Shown here: piece by piece, positions 1-11,512 of the stretch
Layout: each line of letters opens with the position of its first letter
Numbering within the stretch: the first letter of the stretch is position 1
DNA from: Isoetes taiwanensis
Taxonomy: Eukaryota; Streptophyta; Lycopodiopsida; Isoetales; Isoetaceae
DNA length: 64,000 bases
Reading direction: 5' to 3'
Assembly (NCBI GenBank): GCA_021234155.1
Contig: JAJEKV010000016.1
Location: forward strand, 17,914,698 to 17,978,697
Notes under the pieces: generated by a model
Databases searched by the model: none
What the model saw: only the letters and a program-made list of their open reading frames with translations
What the model was told of the DNA's origin: nothing
Translations under genes and position numbers: made by a program

Positions 1-1454
1 ATTAAAACAGGAGCAGATGGAGTTACACCCAAATATAAGGCTCGACTTGTTGCCCAAGGTTTTTCTCAGAGAAGAGGGGAAGATTATGAAGAAACGTTTT
101 CACCTCTGGTCAAAATGAACAGTATTAGAATTCTCTTGGCAATGGCAAATGCTTGCGACCTGGAAATCCATCACATGGATGTTAATACTGCCTTTCTAAA
201 TGCACATCTGGAAGAAGAAATTTATATGAACAAGCACCAGGATTTGAAGAAGGGAATGATAAAGTTTGGAAACTGAACAAGGCAGTATACGGTCTGAAAC
301 AATCTCCCAGAGAATGGTATAAATGCATTGATAACTACCTGAGGGAGCAAAGCTTTATGAAATTAAAGAATGATGGAAATTTATATAAGTACCGGCTTGG
401 CGATGAATGGTGCATTATTGCACTTTATGTTGATGATAACATAATGGTCTCAAAGGGAGTTGGAAGTTCTGGAACATTGCAAAAGGATTCTCAATAAGAA
501 GTTTCTGATGACAGACTTGGGAGAACTAAAAAAATTCTTGGGAGTAGAAGTGCAACGAGATAGGAAAAATAAAAGACTAAGATTGACCCAAAAGAAGCAA
601 ATAGAAAAATAAAAGACTAAGATTGACCCAAAAGAAGCAAATAGAATCCATGCTTGAAAGGTTCAGGATGACAGATTGTAAAACTTGTAAAACCCCTGTT
701 GTTCCCGGAAACAAATTGTCTGAGAAGATGTGTCCGAAAAATACAGAAGAGAGAATGCAAATGAGAAATATACCATACAGTTCATTGGTCGGATGTCTTG
801 CTTATATAGCTAACTGTTCAAGACCAGACATAGCATATATTGTCAATATGCTCAGTAGGTATTTGAATGATCCTGGAATGAAGCATTGGATTGCTGCCAA
901 GCGAGTGTTAAGATATCTAAAAGGGACACAAAATGTTGGTGTAACTTACTGCTCTGAAAACTTAGAACTAAATGCATACTGTGATGCAGATTGGGCTGGA
1001 GACATCGATCAAAGAAAATCAACTTCAGGGTATCTAATCTTCTTGGGAGGAGCACCAGTAGCATGGAAATGTAAAAAACAAACCTGCACAGCCATGTCAA
1101 GTGCAGAAGCAGAGTATGCGTCAGCCACTCTTGCAGCAAAGGAAGGAAATAGTTTGGGAAAGAAGATTAATGCTAGAACTTGGTTATGACTAAAGTAATC
1201 CAACAGAATTGTTATGTGACAATATTAGCTGCATTGCCATGACAAAGGATCCAGTTCTGCATGAGAGATCGAAGCATATAGAGCTGGAGCTGCATTATAT
1301 TAGAGAAGTAGTAGCCAAAGGATATACCAGATTAATATATGTGAACACAGGGAACCAGCTTGCTGATCTTCTGACTAAACCTTTACCTGAACCAAGATTC
1401 ATAACATTGAACGAGATGATTCAGTGCAGGGGCTACAACATGAAGGGGGAATGA
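1..1454 (+). pseudogene. Copia-1 pol remnant (RT-RNase H end)
   Basis: This is the 3' part of a Ty1/copia polyprotein; the window edge cuts off its start. Frame 1 gives the reverse transcriptase N-lobe (KARLVAQGFSQ, then MDVNTAFLNAHLEEE), followed by LNKAVYGLKQSP and the catalytic LYVDDN near 425-440. The RNase H part follows (YCDADWAGD, RKSTSGYL, SSAEAEY at about 975-1120), and the protein ends in YNMKGE at 1452. The frame breaks near 225, around 455-490, at a 40-bp duplication (565-644) and near 1185, so it cannot make a working polyprotein. The order RT-RNase H then stop is standard for Ty1/copia. The family call is firm. Confidence 0.93.
565..644 (+). repeat. 40-bp tandem duplication inside copia-1 pol
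   Basis: Two head-to-tail copies of a 40-bp unit beginning AAAAATAAAAGACTAAG lie at 565-604 and 605-644 with no difference. Forty is not a multiple of three, so the duplication by itself shifts the RT reading frame. Confidence 0.92.
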
Positions 1455-1942
1455 AGACACTATGTCATGTTGTAGCAGTATGCTTAATTGCAGTGATATC
1501 TAAGGTTAAAAAGGCAAGTTATTTAAAGTTTGAAGGGGTCGAGATAATCATGCCGAAATATCAAGGGCCTTAGATAATTATATGCAATGATAAAATTAGA
1601 ATGGTTCACATGTATACACGCATTGCCAAAAGGGGTTCGATCCAAACAATGGATGAACCTGTCGGTCCGGCTAGGCAGCCGGATCTGCATATAAAATTGA
1701 AGTAGAAGTTTTTTATGGTTGATTCGGATCTTACAAGGTCGTTTTGGAGAAGTTCGGCTAGTGATAAATCCGATCCATGCTTGGGCTGTCGGGGAATGTT
1801 TAACGATCATAGTTTAATATATTGCAGTGAATCAATGGTATCCTATATTATAATGTTATTGGGTAAGTATGTCGTCAACGAAACCCTAAAATTGACGGCT
1901 CAGATTTAGTTAGAAAGTTAGGTTATGCGGTGGACCCTAACA
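1452..1942 (+). repeat. Copia-1 3' LTR (end tentative)
   Basis: A polypurine tract (AAGGGGGAA) sits directly before TGAAGACACT, and the TGA doubles as the pol stop codon, as in copia-3 of this window. The right end is set at CCCTAACA (1942) only because it resembles the CCTAACA end of the copia-3 LTR. The second LTR lies outside the window, so the end cannot be tested here. Confidence 0.5.
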
Positions 1943-2151
1943 TTCGACGGCTAAGATTTGTGGAAGATGAAAGCGAAAGAGAGAGGGAAAACGAAACTCT
2001 TAGACAGAGGGAATTAGAGCTCGAGAGGGAGAAGGAATCTGCTGCGACATTGCATATCAGTGGAGAGGAGGCATGGAAAAGAAGAGCAATGCTTAGTGCA
2101 TCAAAAGAAGCTGTTGCAAGCGCTGCTAGGGCAAGATCGCCATGCTGCTAG
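1930..2151 (+). pseudogene. Possible exon fragment resembling splicing factor SF45/DRT111
   Basis: A reading frame rich in Arg/Glu (DESERERENETLRQRELE) ends with SGEEAWKRRAML. From memory, a charged stretch followed by SGEEAWKRRA is a feature of the plant G-patch splicing factor DRT111/SF45 near its N-terminal third. No G-patch or RRM follows, so at most this is one exon or a captured fragment. It begins at or inside the tentative end of the copia-1 LTR, which makes the left border unclear. It could also be an unrelated charged helix. Confidence 0.3.
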
Positions 2152-2305
2152 GGCCCCAATCTTCCCTCTCTGCGTTTCTGAGCGGTTTATAACGCGTTAT
2201 TTTGCATTGCTTATGGATGTTGCTTTGCTTAATGCCTTCTTTGCTATTTGTGCCATCGTTTCTACTCCTCTTGCTTCATAATCTTTTCGACGTTATTCAT
2301 TAACT

Positions 2306-2440
2306 GTGGAAGATGCTTGGCTAAAGAATAACATCGCTCATCCTTCAAGAAACACAGGATGGAGGCATTACATTTATTTTCCGGCCAAGAAACTATTCGA
2401 AAGATATTATGGTGATGTCTCTAGAGGTATGCTATCCAGT
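2306..2440 (+). CDS. Hypothetical exon-like segment
   Basis: The open frame starts EDAWLKNNIAHPSRN, runs through WRHYIYFPAKKLFERYYGDV, and meets a good splice donor (GAG|GTATGC) at about 2425. After the donor the frame becomes low-quality. I do not recognise the family. The aromatic-rich, ungapped composition argues for past coding use. It may belong with the next fragment, but the phases do not match cleanly. Confidence 0.3.
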
Positions 2441-2730
2441 TATCTTAAAAACTGTTTATGTGCTTCTAAAGCCTTTCTTAACTATCTGCATATATGGCAA
2501 AGTGCAAGTTCATTGCATTCATGCTGTGACATTCGGAAGCAACAGAAGAAATTTGTGGCCTTGATTTGTGTATCTCAGATGATTAACACCCAGGAACAAT
2601 TGCAGGCCGCTTTTGCACGAAACTTGCTCCACTAGCATATTTTTTGGGCAACAGATGCTTCTACATTTGCATGCAACAGACGCTTCCTGCATAATGAAGA
2701 AATCATGATTAATTATGATATATGATGCAG

Positions 2731-3180
2731 ATTCGGGGAGCAGGTGTTTGATGCTGTGGGTTCAACACTGACAACCCTGCATATGCTTGAGCAGAGCACA
2801 CCCAACCTGAGCGCCAAAGAGCAGACTCTATCTGATTCACTTGATGAAGGGATGCTAGATTCAATTATTAGAGATTTTGCTTCATGCACTAAATTGGCTG
2901 CGCAGATTGCAGAGTGCATGGAAACTTCTATTGAAAGTGATACCTTCTCTAAAGAAGTTGTGCAACTAAAGTCTGAGAAGGCAGATGCAGAGATTAGCCG
3001 AGGAAAAGTACATGGTCTTTACCTTGATCAATGTATAAATTTGCTGGAGAAGGCCATGATGAGCAATATGAGATCACCAAGTGGCACACCAGAAAGGAGT
3101 GCGACTCCACCCTCTAGACAGATGACTATGCATGATGCTTCTAACAAGTTTCTCCTTTTCGACATTCCAATCCACAGGTA
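2731..3180 (+). CDS. Hypothetical helical protein fragment
   Basis: The frame opens after a plausible acceptor (ATGATGCAG|A) and reads FGEQVFDAVGSTLTTLHMLE, then a long helical part with KEQTLSDSLDEG and DQCINLLEKAMMS, and a Ser/Pro/Thr-rich tail (SPSGTPERSATPPS). It ends near a donor-like CACAG|GTACAG at 3176. No domain is recognised. The mixture of helices and a basic Ser/Pro tail suits a transposon-associated or nuclear protein, but that is a guess. Confidence 0.3.
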
Positions 3181-3299
3181 CAGCAGTCCCTTAAATTGTT
3201 TTTCCTTTGATGCTTCGAAATTTATAATGTTGTCATTCTTAATCTTTTGTGTGGCTTCTAAAGATAAAAAATAGGGCCTGACTTAAGTCCTACAACCCT

Positions 3300-5090
3300 G
3301 TTATCCTCATTTTTTACAGCCTTCTTTACTTATATGTGATCAAACAATTTGATAGGAGTTTTAGGGCTATGGTGCTTCTGCTTTCTAGTGTCAGCTATGC
3401 ATTTTCCTGAACTGTGTTTGCATTCTATGCCATGCAGCTTTCTGTAATTTAAGGCTACACCTCGCAGGCTACAACAGTGTCGCCGTAAGTATCTGTTAAT
3501 CCCTGTAAGTATCTGTTAGCATGTTTCCACTAGACCAAGACAACTTCAGCTTCATTATAAAAGGTTTGAGATTGAGTTCAAGTCGGAGATCTTGGTTTAT
3601 GAAGTATAGACATGGAATATATTTTTTGGCAGATCACTGATTTCATTGCCACACAAGGTTGGTGCTCTCTTTGCACATATTTGGTTTTGCTAGCATTACA
3701 TTGTAATGGTAGTACAAAAGCTATGGCCAAAGAGAATTGGTAAACCCAAGCTGCAATATGGAAATAGCAAGGTCAAAAACATAACTTGGTTACATGCATG
3801 CGAGCACATTTTGTGCACATATGACCACACAAGTTGTGCATCACCTTGCCTAATCACCTTGCCTAATGCATACACTGGTGTTCTGGTGTTTCGGATTTAT
3901 AAGCAGTATAATTATGTTAAAGTTTGTATTGCTAAATAGATTCGGCATAGAATAGAGTCCACGTGACATTAAATTAAAGAGTCCATAGAGAAGGATCTAA
4001 GTGAAGTTTGGTTTGGTTTAGCGCAATTCTCCATGCTGGTAGCCAAGTTGGTTCAGTTTCTTAAAAAGTAAAAGAACATTTGACATGGAAAAAGTTATTA
4101 ATAGATGTCTAAGGTCCATTCTATTAAAATTTTGGCTTAATTTTGTGGTTCAATTCTCCAATGCCTTGAAAAGCGCCAACCCCCCAAACTACCCAAACGC
4201 CAAGACCCCTCAAACCCCTTAAATGTAAAAAGCCCTTTAACAAAAAGGCACATTTTGAATTTTAACAAGGACAAAAATTACTTTTTTCCCCTAAATTCAA
4301 AATATTTTAAAGAAAAATGCACAAAAGACTTGAACTTAAAAAGGGACAACACCAAGACCCCTCAAAGGTAAAAAGCCCTTTAACAAAAAGGCACATTTTG
4401 AATTTTAATTTAAATTTTAACAAGGACAAGAATACTTTTTCCCCTAAATGCAAAATATTCTAAACAAAAAGGCACAAATGACACCCCTTGAACTTAAAAA
4501 AAAAAGGCACAAATGACACCCCTTGAAGGGTTCACGTATTTTCTAAGTGGTTGATTATAGTGATTGATTTCATACCAGTTAGGGCAGGTATGCATCCGCT
4601 CTTGAATCCTCCCTTGCCAAAAGTTGCAGATCAAACTCTTGCAATATCTGCAGATCAGAACTGGTAACACATTACTACCCCATTCTTTGTGAACAATCAC
4701 ATCGAACGATCACAAAAGGTGAACAATCACATGTAAAGAGCCCACCAACGGTGGGCAATTTACTAGTAATGGTATTATAGCATATATGCATTGATTGTTT
4801 CATATTAAACTTGACCACTAGTTTAAAGATCCATTAGACTAGTAAGATTGGGATTCAAACTTCATAGCATAAATTCCTTTAGAAACATGTTTCTTATATC
4901 TGTACAGAAAAGGATAGAAATAGTTCAGTTAACTAAAAGAACAGTGGAAACTAAGAGAACAGTTAAAGCAAAAAAAATAGTCACAACAGTTGTAGAGAAG
5001 AGGAGTTCTGTTAATCAAAAAGCTTTACAAAAAAATAGTTCTCATTAATCAAAAAGCTTTACAATTGAAACCCGGGATTAAAAAAACAAA
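3300..5090. other. Non-coding stretch with local duplications
   Basis: No convincing gene is visible. Between about 4190 and 4530 the sequence holds imperfect local duplications, including two copies of a segment containing AAAAAGCCCTTTAACAAAAA and two of AAAAAGGCACAAATGACACC. The rest is AT-rich and open frames are short. Confidence 0.6.
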
Positions 5091-5497
5091 TCTAAATACT
5101 AATCAGGGCTGGGGGGGCCATCCTCATCTCTATATGGAGGTGGTCCTCCATGGCATACATCTTCATTTCCAGAAGACGCTCCTCGTCAGGGTAACCTCGA
5201 TCAACCCATTCGAGAACCCGGATTGAACAAACAGCTTGTGCCTCTGTGATAAGTTTCTCCACTTGTGGTGGAGTGAACTTGGCCACCACTGTAACCAGAT
5301 GCCCTCCTGATGAGGACACGGATTCTGACCGAGCTGGCCATGAAGGAGCAGGCACAATACCTGGAGTACTCCTGCAAACTGTAGTTTTGAACCTGGCCAT
5401 TGACGGAATGAATGAACGGAATGGACGGAATGAAGCTGACCCGAGGAAGAGGAAGATGGACGGAATGAAGCTGCAGGGCAAAATTTTGGGAATAAAA

Positions 5498-5572
5498 GGG
5501 ATGTTTGCATGCATACGATTTTAGAAAAGAGGCAGAAGAGGAAAGGGATGTTTGCATGCATACGATTTCACA
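5498..5572 (+). repeat. Direct repeat pair, about 28 bp
   Basis: Two copies of AAGGGATGTTTGCATGCATA plus ACGATTT lie about 45 bp apart. Just upstream (5404-5470) the motif GACGGAATGAA recurs. No gene is supported here. Confidence 0.7.
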
Positions 5573-5921
5573 CCTCGGGAGCCGAGCCACCCACTTCAAT
5601 ATTTTTGCAAATGTAAAATGTATAGGTTGATCAATATTCCTTGGTATACAGTTAGCACAACCCTAACACAAAGTTAGAAATATCCCACATGCATATATCA
5701 CAAAAATCATGCACATATATAAATAGTGTTTTGCTACTTCATTGAAGAGTGTGGATAGAGATTAGATGATGAAAAGTTATGGCTCTATGGCTTGTAATCT
5801 TCAGTTACAGACCAGAGTGTCATGACTTGACTGTTCAAAATGTAATCCTCGTCCACCCTTTTTTTTAGTAAGGGCCTCAAATATCCCACATGCATTCAAT
5901 GTTCCACATGTTACCAAATCA

Positions 5922-5965
5922 ACAATTGCCAAATCAACAAATGCCAAATCAACAAATGCCAAATG
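5922..5965 (+). repeat. Short tandem repeat (GCCAAATCAACAAAT)n
   Basis: About three and a half copies of a 14-15 bp unit, GCCAAATCAACAA(A)T, in direct tandem. Confidence 0.8.
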
Positions 5966-6176
5966 AATGGATTATGTTAAGGCATATTGTGTACCTATGC
6001 ATATTGTGTTTGGTAAAGCGTGAGTCAACAATTTGAAAGTCAACAAGTGTGAATCACCCCCCTTTGTTACATGTTTGACTTTCATTGACCAACATGTTTG
6101 ACATAACGGGAACTGCATACCAAGAGATTGGTAAAGTTCCCTTGGTAAAATGTATATATCAATATAGAGATAATAA

Positions 6177-6350
6177 GGAATATTCCTTATTACCTTGAAA
6201 GGAATATTCCTTATTGCATTGAAAGGAATATTCCTCGGTGCCTAGTTATCAGGAATATTCTTTATTACCTTCAAAGGAATATTCTTTAGTTTGTTTAAGT
6301 GCACCCATAGTTACAAGGAATATTCCTTATTACATTGAAAGGAATATTCC
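6177..6350. repeat. Array of seven GGAATATTC(C/T) palindromes
   Basis: The 10-bp palindrome GGAATATTCC, or its one-base variant ending CT, starts at 6177, 6201, 6225, 6252, 6276, 6317 and 6341. Most spacings are exactly 24 bp and the linkers are similar (TTATTACCTTGAAA-like). It lies about 240 bp upstream of the start of the split gene at 6588. Confidence 0.9.
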
Positions 6351-6587
6351 TCATTGAGTATAGCCCTTTCATTTGAGCTAGGCTTGTGGGATATATGCCA
6401 GCAACAACCATTGGCCAATTGGGTCAGAAAAAGAGGACAGTGGGCAAGATTTTGAGAAAAGGATGTTGATATATTTTGGCAGAATGTCCAATCCATTGGC
6501 ATGGTACGAGCCATATCAGAAACAGGGGAGAAGGGAATAGACAGGGATAAAAATTCCTTTTTTACCTGTAGTGACTGGTTGATTCCG

Positions 6588-6680
6588 ATGGCGGGAGGAG
6601 ATCGAACGACTAGATCACAATCCATATCCCCAATTCAAATGCAAACTCACCTGATGCACCCGATTCTTGAGGAGATCAAT
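6588..6680 (+). pseudogene. Split gene, exon 1 (5' part)
   Basis: The start ATG (6588, context CCGATGGC) opens MAGGDRTTRSQSISPIQMQT and the frame runs to GAG ATC AAT (Glu-Ile-Asn) at 6672-6680, where the hAT element begins. The same three codons recur at 21151-21159 and the frame continues there. With the 21151-21652 exons the gene would encode a helical protein of about 173 residues, which I do not recognise. The insertion separates the start from the rest by 14.5 kb, so the gene is presumably inactive unless the hAT is spliced out or excised. Confidence 0.55.
6672..6680 (+). other. hAT target-site duplication, left copy
   Basis: GAGATCAAT directly precedes the CAGGGTAAA terminus and is repeated exactly at 21151-21159, after TTTACCCTG. 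hAT elements usually duplicate 8 bp; 9 bp match here, which may include one chance base. Confidence 0.85.
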
Positions 6681-8151
6681 CAGGGTAAATTTTAAGAGCA
6701 ATAATTTTTTATCACTAAAATTAAGGCTGGCTAAAGCTATAAGAATTCAAGGTCCTTGCAAAATTTTATGGCTAATCGCATTTATATGAAGTCTATTTTT
6801 TATTCTTCACATGGCGAAAGTAAGGAAATATTTTATTCCTCAAGTTTTAACTTTGGCGATTTTATCTAAATTTATAGTTTGGACCTTTCCTCTCGCAAAT
6901 GCCTAACGACCATACGGCCTATTATTTTAGAAAATACCAAATATTTGATATTTTATCTCATCTACTCACAAAGGATAAGTTGGTGAACCATTAAAGGACA
7001 TGGCGTCTTTAGAAGCATCATATGTATAGGGCATGATATGCATAGATTGTGAATGCTTGCTTAACAACAAAATGACATAGAGGTCGCCTGACGTATGGAA
7101 TGTTGGGAACTAAATATTTAATGAACCAAATATCATTATACACAGTTTTCCAAAATGTTGCATGTCATTTACATGTCATTTACATGCTCGATCGGATATT
7201 CGAATGGGATATTAGCCTTAGGGGGCGACCAATTTTCCCTAATCCTTCCATTCTAAAATGCCCGACTGCCTTATCAATTGATTTTTGGGTTGGAATAAAC
7301 TTCCAAATTCCTCATGCTAATTGCTAGGTTCACGAACGACATTTCCTTCAGAGCCAAAAAAACCGTCAATGTTAACTTTATTTGCAGGTCCACAGACCTC
7401 CAACTGCACCGATTTTCACGAATCCGACCTTGGGCGATTTGATCTTCATGACATAGATCTTTTACATGTAGTCTGAACCTGGCAAGGAATTATATTCAAG
7501 TTGCTGCAACTACCCTAAACACTGTAGACTCTATTACAGGGAAATTTGTGAGGCAAATTTGTGATTAAATAACAATGTCAAATGCGATGACAATATATGC
7601 AGAATAGTTTATGATTTCAATAGAGAACCTAACTTTCTGATACAACTAGCTTTTAAACTTTCTGATACAACTAGCTTATAAATAAGTGAATACTTCTGAT
7701 AACATTTCTTTGTGGTAGTGTTTAAGCATATTAGCATCAGAAATTTAAGCACATCGGTAAAGCACATTGCATTAACACAGATCTAGGAGTCTGCAAGATA
7801 GATTGCTATAGGTGCTGCAGAAAACAAGAGAGCCAAGATCATGCACAATAATGCATATTTAAATTTTGCAAGTGCTGCAAGAAAATAAAAGAGCCAAGAG
7901 CATAAACCATATGAATCTGCAAATGCATATTCAACACAAACTACAGCTCCATAATTCAAAATTCAAGATCTTCAAGAACAATCATTCTTTGTAAGTACAA
8001 TCATTATCATCTTCAAGAACAATCATTCTTTGCAAGAACCTCTTCAAGAACAATCATTCTTTGCATGTATTTCAACTTAAATAGCATTATCATGGTGCTC
8101 TTCAAGAACAGGAACACGATTTTCCTGTAAACATGACAGATATATTCATAC
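6681..8151. other. hAT left arm, non-coding
   Basis: This is the hAT 3' arm relative to its minus-strand transposase gene. No gene is visible. It contains local repeats: two copies of AACTTTCTGATACAACTAGC near 7630-7680 and three copies of CTTCAAGAACAATCATTCTT at about 7970-8065. Confidence 0.6.
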
Positions 8152-8155
8152 ATTA
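8152..8155 (+). other. Element A target-site duplication, left copy (ATTA)
   Basis: ATTA abuts the left terminal repeat and is repeated at 17809-17812 after the right one. Confidence 0.8.
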
Positions 8156-8176
8156 GGGTAAAAGCACGTTAGGGTG
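8156..8176 (+). repeat. Element A left terminal inverted repeat
   Basis: It starts GGGTAAAAGCACGTTAGGGT and is the exact reverse complement of 17788-17808. Beyond 21 bp the two ends diverge. Confidence 0.95.
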
Positions 8177-8563
8177 ATAAAATATTGGGTCATTTTAATA
8201 CATATACATTTTTAGAAATGTATAATAATTACTGCGAATTTTGGTTTTTTTTTTCGACCGAAAATAGGCATATCGAAAATTCCCTCCAATTCTTTCTTCC
8301 CCGTTCTTGTTTCTTTGTCATTTGATCTCTCTGCTTTTACCCTGCGATCCGGCACCTCGATCTCTTGCAAGCGACTAAAGCACTCTCTTCCGAAGTCGCT
8401 TGGCCATTCTCGACAAATCAAAGGTACAATCGTCTTCTTCCCTAGTTTTTTTCTTTCTGCTTTTAATTTATTACTTTAGGTTTTTGTTTACATGTGCAAG
8501 CTCAGATTGTTGCACCTTTAGGACAATTAAAAGATATTTCTTGTTGCATTGCAGGTCTAGACA

Positions 8564-9392
8564 ATGGCAAAGACACCAAAGAAGAGTGTTGCCCCTGCAT
8601 CAGTCCGAAAATCTCCTAGGGCTTCAAAAGCAGGGGACACATTTGAAGTCCGGAAGTCCCGGATGCGAAGAAGGAGGACACGATATTTTCCGCAAAAGGG
8701 ATCCGGCTAATATGAAATTCAAGGAAAAATTTGCGTAGTACAACTCTTTAGTGACGGGGTTTGGGGATCTAAGGAACCTACTGTGCGGGTACAAGGATGA
8801 GTCAGTGAAGTTGGAAGACCAGTGCAGAAATTTTTAAGTGGTATGAGTTTGCATTCGGTAGGAAAGATGTACGTAATCACTATGTTCCCCCAGTATTTTG
8901 CTAGAGCATTTGCCTTACACTTAAAAGGTGAATCGCTTGATTGGGATGATGTTAAAAAAACAGCCACGACTAAAAAGCAAGGTCAAAGAATCTGAGGTTT
9001 TGACCGGGGTTGTAAATATCAAGTCCAAAGAATGCCAAGGGCCACAAGTCCTATGATACTTTCTACAAAAAAGAGGATCTGGACAGTTTGAATGTATTTC
9101 TTGAGAGCAGATCCTCTTTGAAGGAAAGCATATGTAAGGAGATGCAGAATTTAAGGAGACGAGACTCAGCAGCTATAATGAGACTTTGAAGCATAGGGAA
9201 GGGGAAAGGGCAAGATATTCTAAGCTAGTCCATGAGGCCGAGACTAATTACTTGAATCTGATGTCAGAGTTGGAGGCATTTCAACAGCAGATGGATGGAA
9301 GTGACGGTAGTGCTATGAAGTTTGAGCACATAAAATGGAAGGTGGAGGATGCAATTGCTTGCTTGAGAAGAGCAAGCGGGGGCAGGATCTAG
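8564..9392 (+). pseudogene. Element A plus-strand gene, 5' part: basic N-terminus and coiled coil
   Basis: After a plausible acceptor (TTGCATTGCAG), an ATG at 8564 opens a Lys/Arg-rich segment (MAKTPKKSVAPASVRKSPRA) that stops at 8710. In other frames the region continues with ARAFALHLKGESLDWDDV near 8900, then a helical segment with heptad-like spacing at 9190-9392 (SKLVHEAETNYLNLMSELEA). More helix-like text follows to about 9530 (AKLSKEVEAKASELRQL). At least three frame changes make it non-functional as read. The basic start suggests a nuclear or DNA-binding protein. It probably belonged to the same transcription unit as the exons downstream, which is inferred from shared strand and order. 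Confidence 0.5.
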
Positions 9393-9779
9393 GCGAAGCT
9401 TAGCAAGGAAGTGGAAGCAAAAGCATCCGAGTTGAGGCAACTAGATTCCAACTCAATTTAAGGTCTTCAAAGAAGAGAGCAATTGAGGAGGGGGACACAA
9501 AGATTTTGGAGTTGAGGGAGTTCTTAGATCACTCCTCGGGTCCTTAGCTTGCAGCCTCCTCCTCTTTCTTTGGTTTCAAGCAGAGCGACCAAATGTGATT
9601 TTCAGTCCCGCACAAATTGTGAGCGTGTTTTGGTTCCTCCCAAAGTGGTATTGGCATCTTGCGCACATCCTTACGCCTATTATGTATCTCCTATCTTGCT
9701 AGCACAAGGAACAATCTACGGCAGTACCGAGTACTGCACATGGGATGTGAATCTACCTCGCGTGCATTGGGGCTGATTG

Positions 9780-10420
9780 GAAAAGGTAAGCATGCATAAT
9801 CGATTTCTTTCATGTCTTTCTTTATTAGTTCAGGTGTAAGATTGGTAGATGGATATTAGTTAGAAGTTGTGCATTGGTTGTGCATTAATTGTTCTGTAGT
9901 ATATTAATTACATTTGGGTTTTAAAATGTAGGTTGAAGTGAAGATTTGTAGGGTTGGATCGTTTTGCTTTTCTAGGCTGGTGTAAACATCATGTTAGTAC
10001 ATGCATATTATTAATGTGCATGATGTACAGTGTTGCCAGATAATATTGAGGAGTTACTTTTATATACTAAGAAAATAGGATAAGTAGGTAACTGCCTATG
10101 TGTACATTTGTATAACATGTGGTCTTCTACTGGGGGACATTTTGATACATGCTGTACTCTATGATACATCTTAATGCAATTACAATTTTCCAGTAAGCTT
10201 TTCTACAGTTGGCTCCAAATACATATATCTAATATATCTAATACAGCTACATGGAGGAGGCTTTCTACATTTGGATGTGGGTACATAAAACTGTACATAG
10301 TTCTGTAATACAGATACATGGAATACATTTGGAATTGGATTGTACATTGCTTTTTTGGATTGTACATTTCTTTCAGTCATCTAGTTATTATTGGTAATGC
10401 TTTCATTCTTGCAGGTGACA
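9780..10420. other. Intron-like AT-rich stretch of element A
   Basis: AT-rich with short imperfect repeats such as GATACATG and TTGTACAT. No gene is visible. It begins near a donor-like AAAAG|GTAAGC at 9785 and ends at TTGCAG|GTGACATG near 10417, so it may be an intron. Confidence 0.5.
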
Positions 10421-11448
10421 TGGGTAGTATAAAGAAGCCAGAGAAAGGTATGTGATATGTGGTTATGGTATTTTCATATGTATTTCAATTTCATCTCGTA
10501 TGCAGATGCCTAAGAACAAACGAGTAGATCCTCCCCGCAAAGACACTTGTTTTTTCAAGTTGTGTAGATGATTATTATGGAGGGAAGCATGATAAGTCAA
10601 CCCCGTCCACATCTAGGTCACCTCTGAACACATTCAACACATTTGTAGCAGAGCATGAGAGAGGAGGAAAAGGAACATCAAGTAAGTAATTAGTTTTAAA
10701 TGAATTTGCCGGGAGTTTATAAGGAAGCAAATTGAACTCATTTTTTAATAATGTATACTGCTTGTCACAAGCAAAGCTACAATTGTAGCTTCATATGCAC
10801 AACAAATTGAGCTCCTGAAGCAAAGGGCTGAATGTGGCAACACAGGTGTGTGTCCATATTAGTTTAATTTCTACATTTTCTTGATGTTTATGTTGTTGTT
10901 GACAATGAGTTATCTTGTAGTACTGGAACCAGCGAGCGAGGAGAACAATGAAGCCGTCTCTGACACTCTAAAGAAAAAAGATATTATTGTAGAGGTCTTG
11001 ACACTCCAAAAGAAAAAAAAGCTCTGCACAAATGTGCGAAAGGTATCAATTCTTAAGCCAATGCCACATCATCAGACCGAACTTGAAATGTTGTTTTCAA
11101 GTGGTAAGTCAAAAACTACTTATTGCATTTAGTTATTGCATGTTCATAAATTTTATTATTCGCAGAAACAGAGGAAACTAGTGGATCTATGGGCTTAGTT
11201 GAAACTACAATCGAAAAGATTGAAGAATCATGTAAGACAGGAACATATACAACTGGTACTGAAGAAATTTTAGTGGAGGATGTGGCTACAGATATGAAGC
11301 AGGTGGTTGTGGTGAAGCAAGAGAAGGAGGAATCTGAGGATAGAACGTCTACGATAGTGGTGTGAACGAAAAGAGTCAAGAAAAAAGAAAAGATACAAAG
11401 GTGTCGCCCAGCTAAGAGAACTAGAAGCCGGACATCGGTTGAGCAACT
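10418..11448 (+). CDS. Element A plus-strand gene, middle exons (low-complexity)
   Basis: Several short exon-like frames are separated by GT-AG introns: one at 10420-10450 (MGSIKKPEK), one around 10590-10680 (STPSTSRSPLNTFNTFVAEH), one near 10775-10845, one at 10921-11102 (VLEPASEENNEAVSDTLKKK) and one at 11166-11448. The last is acidic, then basic (KKEKIQRCRPAKRTRSRTS) and holds one in-frame TGA at 11363-11365. The final exon joins in frame to the peptidase exon at 11513 (GAG CAA CT|T GAC ATG). No fold is recognised; this looks like a disordered linker with nuclear-localisation-like basic runs. Confidence 0.45.
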
Positions 11449-11512
11449 GTAAGTGTAATTGGATTAGTAAATATGTGTTTTATGCTAGTTACCATTGATG
11501 CTTGGTTTGCAG

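Noticed and set aside
1628-1645. GGGGTTCGATCC looks like a tRNA T-arm
   Set aside because: No acceptor, D-arm or anticodon stem pairs upstream, and the site lies inside the copia-1 LTR.
5092-5599. Overlapping minus-strand frames of 132-140 codons
   Set aside because: Three frames are open over the same DNA, with repeated words; no conserved motif in any.
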